Made by a program: the position numbers and the translations under genes. A stretch of DNA of 64,000 bases, taken from the NCBI GenBank assembly GCA_037178855.1, contig JASJZC010000005.1, forward strand, positions 744,001 to 808,000. The letters are read 5' to 3'. This stretch comes from Oscheius sp. JU75 (lineage: Eukaryota > Nematoda > Chromadorea > Rhabditida > Rhabditidae). The notes beneath the pieces were generated by a model that was given only the letters and a program-made list of their open reading frames with translations, ran no database searches and was not told the origin of the DNA. Below are positions 34,533-44,263 of the stretch, in pieces. Within the stretch, counting starts at the first letter, position 1, and each line of letters begins with the position of its first letter.

Positions 34533-37034
34533 ATGCTTCCGCTATTACTACTGTCTGGAACAGTTGGGATGAATTGGAATTTGGCACCAGGTACAGAATC
34601 TTTTTCAAAAAGTTAATGTTTCACTACGAGGACATACTTATCTAGTTCGAAAGGGAACGTCGTTTCTGTTTTCTGTCGCGGTAGCCCGACGGGAACATCA
34701 TCTACCTGTCACGAGCTTCCACGGGGCATCAGCCAACTTGTAGTAACAATCTTTGGACATGCTTGCGTTACACACAAAATTTTTCTTCTGTTTGACTAAA
34801 AATGGCAATGTTGCAGTTTACAACCGAGGAGCAACGGAAATCGTCTATGAGGGTCTGATTAACAGTACTTACAACAATTTCTTTCCGCCATACGACTACG
34901 GTTACAGGATTACTGTAATATTAGCAGCTGTCTATGTTCAGCTTCTTTCGGTGGTGAGACTATATATTTTTTTTTCGAAGGCACATGGTCCCACTAAAGC
35001 TTATAACCGCTCTACCTTATGCCCAATAGCTGAAACATACATAAAAAATTTTAGGAAGAGAACCGTCAAGTTGTCAGCTACATTGCTAGGATCAATATGG
35101 TTAGTTCCTGTCTCTGTCTCTCTCACTCTTCCAGACCTGGAAAGATCCTCGTCTCTCCTTTGACCCAGACGAAGTCGGTCGAGATTTCGTCCAACTTCCA
35201 CCAAACACTGTCTGGAGGCCATCAGTGGAGTTCTTCAACTGTCTGGATAATAAAGAACAGGCCAGACAGAAGGAAGAGACACCTGTTGAGGTATATAGTT
35301 TCTTTTTATGGTGAAGATTTCTGTAAAGTTTAGGTCCGCTCAGATGGACATGTCTCCTTGCTGTGGTATAGCAAGATAGAGACGATTTGCAACGCTGATG
35401 TGAGTGAGTTTTTCTACTTTTGCTTCCACGTCAGCATCGTCGGGTCAATTACAGAATCGTAGAAGAAACACCGTTAACAGATTTGTGAAAAAGAAATTTT
35501 TTTTATCAGAATAGGGTTTTTACGGATTTTGGAAGCACGTTTACTGTTTATTTTGGTTTCAGTATGGGCATAAAAGTTCAAAAGTGGATCGTGTTACTAA
35601 CGACGAACTCGTTGGAGACAAATGCATTGAAAACATTGTAATTCCGAAAACAGCACCGAGTTTTAAATTTTCTTTTTTCGGGTATAATAAGTCAACCAAT
35701 TCAACTGTGATCAGGCAATACTTATCCGAAGGTTGTGAAACAAAACTCTTGAGTGAAGCCAACTGGTCAAATGTTTACAAAAGTTTCTTGTTTCAAGGTT
35801 TGCAGGGATTTCATCATCTTTTTCTGCTCACCTCGTACAATATTCATACCCATAAGAATGCACTTCAGCAATATTCATGTATCTGCCAGACTATTTATCG
35901 AGTCTCTGGAACATTCTGAAAAACAAATCCTGTTCAAAGTCGAACATTACTCTAGTGTCAAAAATGAAACATTGAAAAATCCTTCAGGCGCCTTTCCCTT
36001 CGATGAGCAATGGTGCAGTTTCGGATTCTCTTCCGGCATAGCCACCGTCGATGAAATTCTCATTCAGACCACTAATGACACAGGTAACATGAAGGTTTTG
36101 TGAACTTTTAGGCTAAAATCATTGTAACTTCAGGGCATCCCAGAATGGGAGATGCTGGACGTCTCGAGCTCACAGGACTACTTTGTCCAGTACGGCAGGA
36201 ACTATTCCATTGGGGAAATTGTGTTTCACATCAAGAGAAATCCGGAGTTTTACATCTTTTTCGTGATTCTGCCGACTTTTGTGGTCACAGCAACGTGCAT
36301 TTCAGCCATGTTGCTTCCATTGGACATGGAGATTGGGGAGAGGGTGAGCCGAGCTTTTGGTTGGTATCATAGCAGAAGAAAAACTGATTTCACAGAGCCT
36401 GAAAGATATATAGAGAAACTCTAAACAAAAACACCTAATACCCCAGAGAGTAATTTGACACTTCTTCCAAAACGTATTCTGTACGCCAAAAAAAAAAAAT
36501 CGCCGCCTCCAAATCTGCGTATCCTACGATAATGAAACACTTTAGTGGTTCTAGATTTCCAAAATTTTTTCCTTGATCTGTATCATGAAATTGGTTGTGT
36601 CTCATCATTGTGATCTGTATCATTAAATTAAAACAAAGCTTTTTCAAAACTCGAATAGTTTAGGTGAATCTCGGCATAGCTGGTCTCCTAAGCTTGACAT
36701 TCATGTTGAGTGTCATTGTAGGAGAACTGCCTAGGACACCAGGTCTTCCGCTGATGGGTGAGTAGAGAAACAGAAAGACAGAAAGACACTGAGACAGAGA
36801 GACAAAGACAACAAATTTTCAGGCAAATGGGTGATCATCGAGATGTTCTTCTGCTGTTCAGGAATGGTCGTGCCAATGATGATGGCAATATCTGAGAAGT
36901 ATGTCTTTCGCGAGAGGAAAAAGAAGACAAAAAGGATCATTATGGGTCTCGTCTTTATGACATTTACCATAGCCAACGTCCTCACTTCTGTCCTCATTTT
37001 TGCTTTCCCGCCTAAACAGAAACATGGAGTGTAG
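34533..37034 (+). CDS. Cys-loop ligand-gated ion channel subunit B
   Basis: Nine exons: 34533-34590, 34817-34953, 35055-35099, 35135-35290, 35334-35403, 35988-36094, 36134-36343, 36664-36757, 36823-37034; about 360 residues, phases agree. It is a paralogue of subunit A with an additional intron (35100-35134, 35 bases). Cys-loop C-NADVSAFPFDEQW-C, M1 (FYIFFVILPTFVVTATCISA), M2 preceded by GERVNLG, M3 (VIIEMFFCCSGMVVPMM), basic M3-M4 loop of about 18 residues (EKYVFRERKKKTKR), M4 (GLVFMTFTIANVLTSVLIFA). The N-terminus (MLPLLLLSGTVGMNWNLAP) is a weak signal peptide. Cation selectivity is predicted from the Glu before M2. Exon 6 uses the donor AAG-GTTTTG at 36095, since the nearer GTAACA would break the frame. 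The 584-base intron 35404-35987 holds nothing recognised. Confidence 0.82.
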
Positions 37035-37668
37035 ATTGTATTCTATGTTTTATTTAGAATTGGTTTTCAAATTTGTTTCAGTGGTGGAACATAAATAGAT
37101 AGATTTTTTTTTACAGTCTACACATGTTGTCGGGGTATGTACGACTAAAAAGTTTTCAAAGAAAACTGACCAGGATATTAGATCTTCCATAATCTGTCAG
37201 TAGCAACAGTGGTTTTGGAAGAGGCTACTGGTTATCATTGATTGTTGAAACAGAACGCATGCCATACAAAAGTCGTGGGCGAAACGATCATTCTTTCGTT
37301 ACAAGTGCTCATTTCTATTGATCTCGAGCAACTTCCATTTTTAATACAAGGCAACTTATTCAGATTTTCAAACAACAGATTACCACGCTATACACAGGCG
37401 GACGGACTATCACCCTCTCAATGATATCAGTTCATTAAACCTATTCCCCCTCTGCAGCTTTCAGCAGTTTCGAAAAAATCTGTTTATTATCACTCAGAGT
37501 TGAAACAAAACTACAAATGTCAAAGTTTCGTATATACTTATAGCCCACAAAAGCTAAAGCTTTCATACATTGAAAAACGGACTCTCGCTGAAAGCAGCGG
37601 GAAAATCTTGCTTTGTTTCACTCAGTCATCATCTTGCCTCACTTCTAACGCTTTCTCTCGCTGGCAGG

Positions 37669-38584
37669 ATGGATTTCCAATACGTCCCGAGGACTGTCAG
37701 AGGGCCCGGATGCAGTGAGGACTGGGAGGAGATTCTCGAGGGATGTGACTGCAGCGGGCTCTGCGCGGCCGAGAACAACTGCTCGTGTCTTCTAGGAGCT
37801 GAGGTTAGTTGCCACTTCTATTTTTCAATCACCAAATTTTAGGATAACTACGTAGGAGGCCGTCTCGTCGAAAAAAAGAGCGGAAGCCCTGTGATGGAGT
37901 GTCATTCGGACTGTGGCTGCAATCCTGACACGTGTGGGAACCGTCTTCTTCAGAGGGGCGTATTCGCCAAGATCAAGATCAGTTTCTCTCTCTCTCGTCC
38001 ATCTGTCCTTCTATCTCTATGTATCTCTGTCTAACCATGGTCTGTTTAGGTGAACCCGATTGGTGACAAAGGCTACGGAGTGTTTGCGACTGACACAATC
38101 CCAAAAAACTCCTTCGTTTTTGAGTATGCCGGAGAGATTATTGGCAAGGAGGAAGCATCTCGTCGATATCGCGAGAACAAGGACCACAACTACATCATGA
38201 CGGTTAAGGAGACTTGTCAAGGTTGGTATTTGTCTGCTTCTCCCTCTTTGTCACTGTTACTCTCGTAAATCCAATTTCAGATAAGACTACCGTGACTTAC
38301 GTCGATCCACGCTTCAAGGGCAACCTGGCCCGTTTCGTCAATCACAGCTGCAACCCGAATCTCCGCTTGATGATCGTACGTGTGGGCTCCCCAGTTCCCC
38401 GAGTTGGTCTTTACGCCTTGAAGTAGGAAATTTATAGTTCCTTTGATAACAGAAAGCTTTCAGAGACATTACTGCCGGAGAAGAGCTGTCCTTCAAGTAC
38501 GGAGCGTCTAGAACTAACGGCGAGAAGAAGTGTCTTTGTGGAGCCGAGGAATGCTTGGGATATCTACCCGCTGATGACTTGTGA
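37669..38584 (+). CDS. set-23: SET-domain histone-lysine methyltransferase (SETMAR/set-23 type)
   Basis: Exons 37669-37803, 37843-~37977, 38050-38221, 38281-38422, 38464-38584; about 235 residues. Order: N-terminal FQYVPRTVRGPG (compare the start of human SETMAR's SET part), pre-SET Cys cluster (CDCSGLC, NCSC, C-HSDCGC, C-GNR), SET (KGYGVF, FEYAGEIIG, NYIMTV, YVDPRFKGNLARFVNHSCNPN, GEELSFKYG) and post-SET CLCGAEECLGYLP. NHSC and the catalytic-region Tyr are present; the usual Asp of ELxFDY is Lys. SAM-dependent lysine methylation of histone H3 is expected from the family. The ATG follows CTGGCAG-G, probably a trans-splice site. Problem: the exon 2/3 join. Protein alignment wants the break after AAG 37977, where there is no GT donor; the nearest GT (37982) shifts frame. 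So a non-canonical donor, a sequencing error or a lesion must be considered. A mariner starts 62 bp after the stop. Confidence 0.82.
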
Positions 38585-38646
38585 TTGTGATCAGTTTGCT
38601 TGTTGTGATGAAACTATTCGTTCTTTGCAGCTATTCCTTTATAATA

Positions 38647-39911
38647 TTGGGTTGGCAACAAAGTCTTATCGTTTTTTGTAAACATGTCCTCTGTCTTGTG
38701 TACGACAACATCCGAGCTATTGATATAGCACCTCGTGTAGCTCACTCAGTCCTCTACCACCACCATGCAAGACACCACCTCTCTTCTTCTTATTCTCTAT
38801 TCTCTGTTCGTTTTGATCCGGACTATTGATGACCTGCCGCCCTACCATCTGCGACATGTCATGTTATACGAGTTCCTCAAAGGTACGAATGGAGTCCAAA
38901 CGGCGGCTAATATCAACGATGTTTATGGCCAAGGGACGACGTCTACGAGGGTATGCCAGTCGTGGTTCCGTCGCTTTCGATCTGGGGACAAAAGCGTCGA
39001 AGATGAGCCAAGGTCAGGTCGGCCAAGAATTTTTGATGAATCGCTGCTGCAGCAGCTCGTGAATGAGAACAATCGGCAGACTACCCGTGAACTAGCAGAG
39101 GCACTGTCTGTCAGTCATGCCGCAGTGGAACATCGTTTGAAGCAAATGAGATTTATGAAAAAAACTGGGCACTTGGTTGCCGCATGACCTGAGTGACACC
39201 CAGAAGTGGCAGCGCATGTCCGTCGCCCATTCTCTCCTGTCCAGGTATGAGAGGAAATCCTTTTTACCATGCCTGGTGATGGGAAATGAGGAGTGGGTAA
39301 TATAGGTAGACTTCCAAAGGAAGCGTCAATGAGTGGGTCCAGGGCAGGCACCAAGTCCTGATGTGAAACCCGATACTCATTAAAGAAGATTATGGTCTGT
39401 GTTTTCTGGGATATCGAAGGAGTGGTGCACTGGGAACTGCTGGATGCTGGAACTACCCTTACGGCCGCCATTTACAACCAGCAACTTGAAAAGGTTGCCG
39501 TTGCACTTCGTCAGAAACGACCGCTGAAGTCGAAGGTCATCCTGCAGATGGACAACACGCGCCCCCTTGTTGCAAAACTCACTCGCTCCAAGATCCACGA
39601 CCTGGGCTGGGAGATTTTACCCCATCCTCCATACAGCCCGGACCTTGCCCCTTCCGACTATTATCTGTTCCGGACTCTCAACAACGAGATTGGAGGACAA
39701 CAGTTCGATTCCGACGACGCACTCAAAACTTGGTTGACAAACTTCTTCGCGTCGAAACCCAAGGTGTTCTACGAGCGTGGTATCCGTAAGCTACCCGTGA
39801 AATGGGCAGACGTGGTACATCATAATGGTAATTACAACGAATGAAAAAATTGTTTGCAAGTCAATAAATTTTTGTATTTGAAAAAACGAAAAGACTTAGT
39901 TGCCAACCCAA
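38647..39911 (+). mobile_element. mariner transposon (1.27 kb, decayed)
   Basis: Terminal inverted repeats TTGGGTTGGCAACAAAGTC (38647) and the inverse ending 39911 are flanked by TA on both sides (38645-6, 39912-3). Length fits the mariner family. It lies in the same orientation as the SET gene upstream. Its right junction creates AATAAA (39910-39915), a possible polyadenylation signal. Confidence 0.92.
38824..39844 (+). pseudogene. mariner transposase, inactivated
   Basis: Helix-turn-helix part 38824-39187 (HLRHVMLYEFLKGTNGVQTA, SGRPRIFDESLL) and C-terminal catalytic part 39392-39844 (DNTRPLVAK, LPHPPYSPDLAPSDYYLF). It resembles the mariner transposase moiety of SETMAR/Hsmar1 in order and motif. 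Frame breaks after 39187 and in-frame stops at 39298-39365 separate the halves. The first catalytic Asp is changed (GNEEWV instead of the usual D-E-K-W), while the second (MDN) and third (SDYYLF) Asp remain. It cannot encode an active transposase as it stands; the N-terminal DNA-binding part alone is open. Confidence 0.9.
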
Positions 39912-40031
39912 TAAATACAGCTTCACGCATTCGTCTCGCTATCACTCTGTCTCTGTCTCTACTTCTCTATCTCAAGAAAAACAAAAGAAAACCCACTTGC
40001 AGATGCTTTAATTTATCCTCTCGTCACCAAT

Positions 40032-41673
40032 CTACTGTCCCTGATTCAACTCCTCCATGCGGCGAGCCACATGAGCCACGATGAGGCTGAATGGAGCGAC
40101 TTCTTCTTCCTGTCCATTGGGCACGGGTGGCGGTTGGACGGCAGCATCGCGAGCTGAGATGGAGCTGCCAGCCTGGACGCTGAGACTGCTGCTGGTTTCT
40201 ACAGGTCCGGCTTCGTTATGAGGCTCTGGGCTCACCTCCCTGGCTGTCAGGACTCCCAGCGTAGGACGATCACGACGACTAGTGGCTCTTCTGGGGCGAC
40301 TAGCCGATCTAGAACGACGACTGTTTCTACTCGGACGTCTCTGTCCCGGCGGCGTGCTCTCACTGGCCGTCCCCATCTCTCCGTCGGGCTCTCGAGCCGT
40401 CTCCAGATCCTCGTCGCGTCTTCTGATGACTCGAGCACGGCCAGTAAAGCGTCTCCCGTGGGTCGTCTTCTTGCTCTTCGATCTGTTCTTGGCCGCTACC
40501 TCATGTTCCTTTCGGATCTCGACCGGTCGGTACTGCCAGTCCGTGTAATCCATGTTCTGTTTGACGAGGAAGGGCGGCTTCTTGATGAGGTGAGAGACGA
40601 GACCAGTGTCGCCGAGACCCTTGAAGAAAAGGTACTGGTGCTGATTCGGTCCGAAGATGATCTGAAAGCTTGGCACTTTCCCTGTCTCTCCATTTCTGTT
40701 TCTCAGTCTCTTTATCTGCTTCTCAATCTGTTTTTGCCTCTGTGTTTCTCTGTCCCTTAATTTTCCAATTTACCTCAATCTTCGTCTTTCTATTTCTCTC
40801 GAGATCCTTCTTGATTTTGCCATAGTTGCCGTAGAGGACCAGGGTCTCCATTCCATTGGCCATGTAGTTATCCAGCTGGCACCAGAAGAGGTTCTTGTCG
40901 TAGACGTGTACGTAGAGGCACAGCTTAGTGACAGTCAACCATCTGAGACTGTGAGCTTTGTAGCCGAGGGGATGGTAGTTTGAGGCGAAAGAGAACCACG
41001 AGGGCGGAAGGCTGAGTTCTTCGAGTCCCGGTGGCGATTTCAGTTTGTTTTGAGCCTGGACGACTGCCTCCGAATTCACCAAAGATCCGAGAAGATCCAT
41101 CGAGACGAGCGCAGGGAGTGAGAACAGAGCTGGAAGATCTTCAGAGAAGAGTCTGACTCCCGTCAAGCAGATACGAGTCAGCGAGGGCGCGAGAAGAGCC
41201 TGTAATTGACCCTCTCTATCTCTATCTCTCTGACCTACCTTCATCCTCCTTCCATCCAATGCTCCCAAGCAGCCCGTCGGCCGATTCATTCCCTGCAGAA
41301 TGTAGAGCGTCTTCAGAGTCTCCTGATTGACTGTCAATTCCTGGGGCAGCGTGTCCAACTCGACCATTGACGACAGGTAGAGCTTCTTGAGCTTGATGTT
41401 GAACAGCTCTTGCCATTCCTCTCTCGTCAGACTTCTCTCCACGACCACACGATCTAGCTTGGTCATCCTGGTGAGTAGACTCTTGTCCCCGCGATCGAGA
41501 GGACGCCACCTGTTGCCGAACACGACCCCGTCCATCCTGATCGAGGCCATAGTGATGTCGGAAAAGGCGAGGACCTCCTGGCAGAGCTCGGCATCCATGG
41601 TAGCCAAGTCGAGTCGCTCTCGCAGAGACAGATTCCTCAGCAGTCTTGGTAGAAGCTGCTCGCTGGACGTCAT
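40032..41673 (-). CDS. F-box/LRR-like protein with Arg/Ser-rich tail
   Basis: Exons 41673-41242, 41202-40774 and 40661-40032. The intron 41241-41203 is 39 bases (13 codons, in frame), so retention would leave an open frame. The product is about 495 residues. Residues 1-35 (SSEQLLPRLLRNLSLRERLD) fit an F-box-like start; leucine-rich segments follow (KLKKLYLSSMVELDTLP, LTRICLTGVRLF, LEELSLPPSW), as in F-box proteins that bring substrates to SCF ubiquitin ligases. The last ~130 residues are basic and Arg/Ser-rich (GQRRPSRNSRRSRSASRPRR), unusual for this family and reminiscent of nuclear/RNA-linked tails. Family call is tentative because the F-box consensus is loose. Neighbour TPK is on the same strand 189 bp upstream, possible operon order unknown. 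Confidence 0.55.
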
Positions 41674-41861
41674 CGGGCGGGTAGCTGCTCCAAAGAACGA
41701 CGCGATTGCAATTAGAGTCTTTTTTTTTTTTAAATTTGCAGTTTTTTTTTAATTAAAAAAACTTTGCAAATTATCAAATTGGGCTCTATTGAATTGTTTT
41801 TGGACGAAAAGGGACAATTTGAAAATTCCAACGAGTGCTGTTTCAACGAAACAAAAGTACT

Positions 41862-43470
41862 TTATTCAAAAATTTTAATGAAGCCAGCCCAATCCAGTTC
41901 AACCGTAAAGATTAATGGTGCTGTCGTGGTAATTTCTAGCTCCTCTAGGTCGACTTCATTTGATGTCGAAATCAAGCCACCGAACTTCATTTCCTCGTTT
42001 TCTGAAAAATAATTAGTATTCAGGAGAAGAATTTGAATGACAATAAATCCCGTCCCAGGCTCTGCCAACTTACCAACATTCCATTTGAAGCCTTTCAAAG
42101 TGACTAGAGTCTGTTTTTGACAGAAGGGCACGATTCCACATTTTCCAGTAAGCATTTTCTTTTTGACGTGGAGCTTTGTAGTTCCCTGAAAAGTTAGTCT
42201 GTCTCTGTCTTTGTTTCTGTCTGACTCACCTGCGATATGACACACAACAAGTTCTCTCCATCCAAAACAAAAATCGGTATTTCTGTCAATGTCAAACCAT
42301 TGACCAGGGTGTTCAAAGTGGCCATAGTATGATCGAACCGTCCTGACAGGCCTCCCAGGACGATAATTTGGGAAATCTAAAAAAAAAATTTGCTCACAAA
42401 TCTTTAAAAGACCCACACTCTGACTTCGAGTCTCCTCCACAATGATTTCCAATGCTTTTGTAAAGTCAGTCTTCTCTTGATTCGGCGTCTGTAGGACTTT
42501 GATAACATGCTCGTCACACTGCTTCAATATATTCGTAGTTATTGAATCCATGTCCCCACTGATCACATTCGGTTTCTTGAGATCTGTTCTGGAAGCTTTA
42601 ATGTTTCAAATGTAGAATATATGGAAGCGTTTTTGGGCAATCATCTAAACAGCGCTTTCATTCGAGATCTATACATTTAGACAAAGAGATTCTTTACAAC
42701 TTGATCGAGTTTATTGATTTCTGTGATTTTTTCTTGTTTCAAAATTTCGTGAATACGTTGGCTTGAAGCCAGTTTTCACTACAACCTTTGGCTTCTTATA
42801 AAAATAGTAATTTGACGGATTCTTAGAATAGAAAAATGTTGAAGCATCACCCTGCAGATCATTCACATACTCTTGTTGAGCATATAGCCTCACGTTGTCA
42901 AAGCGAGTGTGCAACTACTGTCTCTCTTTCGAGCAAGTAAAGAGGAACTTTTTTTGCAGCGTTCGGAGCGTTCCCGCCATGTTTTTGAACCCTCTGCGCA
43001 CCAAATTACTTACACGTAGTTAGTTTACACGTGAACAGTAGCTGCACACCCGCTTCTGCTAAACGCGAAAGGGGATTTCTACTAGAAGTGAAAAACTCTG
43101 ATGACCAGAAGGGTTTACTTCCTTTGTCCAAACCTTGAAAAATGTTTCATTTGTGCCATATCAGCTGGTCATAGTTTACTGGATGCTGATCTTCATGCCT
43201 TTCGAATAAAAACAACCACAAACTGACCTCGGAATGACATAGTTTGCCCCGCCGTCCGTGATAAAGCGCTTAGCGGCAGCGTTCCACAGACAGTCCCAGA
43301 TAGGTCGATGTGCCGTTGCCGAGCCATTGAGCCACAAACACACTGAACTATCTGAATTTTTCTGGGTTTCTATACTTTTTTGTTCATGTCTTTAGCTGTC
43401 CTTGTGAAAGAAATCAAGAAAACTAACCAGTCTTATGGAAAATATCCATAGGCTTCAGTATCCTACTCAT
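41862..43470 (-). CDS. tpk-1: thiamine pyrophosphokinase
   Basis: Six exons in phase: 43470-43428, 43351-43228, 42588-42417, 42376-42230, 42185-42074, 42001-41862; about 240 residues, the usual length. The enzyme transfers pyrophosphate from ATP to thiamine, making thiamine diphosphate in the cytosol. Family marks: RFITDGGANYV near residue 50; VISGDMDSI; TPNQEKTDFTKALE; LGGLSGRFDHTM; IFVLDGENLLCVI in the catalytic domain; then the C-terminal thiamine-binding domain with GIVPFCQK, TLKGFKWNV and GGLISTSNEV. All residues usually conserved in animal TPK1 around the Asp-rich site appear intact. The start is the first ATG of exon 1 (MSRILKPMDIF). Single-copy housekeeping gene; useful for placing the species phylogenetically. 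Confidence 0.93.
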
Positions 43471-43744
43471 GACTTTCGGCTGAAAACTGGAGATTATCGG
43501 GTTCGGAAAAGAAGGAATTCCTTTAACAAAATGGGTATCGGAGGCGAAAAAGAGGGAGGCAGACAGGGAAATAGATAAGAGACAGAGGACAACATTTCTT
43601 CCCGCCACTCCGATAAACAGTGAGAGGGTGGAGAGGTTGGACGGCGGGGTAAGAGGAACACAAAAATAGGAGGATGGAAAGGTGGAAAAGGTGTAAACAC
43701 TTACGAAAAACATTGGCTTTTCGAGTAGTCGAAACAGGTAACAA

Positions 43745-43935
43745 TCTCTCTACTACTAAAATACAATGGTGTCCGTCCGTGTGCCACCACGAGAAAAAAG
43801 CTGGCAAGTCATGACATGTCAAGAATTAAGTTGAAAAGTCAGCTTTTGTGAAACTTGGGAACTTAGGATATTGGAGAAGTCTTAGTATAATGTTGATACT
43901 AAGTCAAGATTAAGGTACGGCTTCGTCGTAGACTG
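43745..43935 (+). mobile_element. Helitron-like non-autonomous remnant
   Basis: Starts TCTCTCTACTACTAAAATAC then GTCCGTCCGTG, and shares AGCTGGCAAGTCAT, CAAGAATTAAGTTGA and GAAACTTGGGAACTTAGG-TATTGGAGAAG with the element at 4483-4652 in inverse orientation. A small hairpin CTTAGTA...TGATACTAAG lies at 43882-43904. The 3' end is uncertain. Confidence 0.4.
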
Positions 43936-44263
43936 CTGGTGGTGCCATAAATTGCGAGACAAGTAGTAGATGCTATGAAACGAAAATGTTCGGCAAGATT
44001 GAGCAACAAAAATCGATTTCTTTGCTTGCATAGAAAGCAGACTGTTTGCTAATTGAAACAAAGAGATAGACAAAATATAAATAGTTGCAAGGTCTTTTCC
44101 AGGAACATAATCAACAAATTGCACTTTGTAAGGAGTTCATTTCTGTTCCCAGTAAAGTTCAGTCACAGCTCTACCCACCAAAAGCGCGTTCCACCGCTCT
44201 TCAAAAATGACTGCAAGCGGTAATGCCAATGCTTACAGCTTACCTAGAGTGCTAATAATTGTG

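Noticed and set aside
38765-39187. Intact mariner-derived DNA-binding gene fused to SET.
   Set aside because: No continuous frame joins it to the SET exons; only adjacency and a possible acceptor can be shown.
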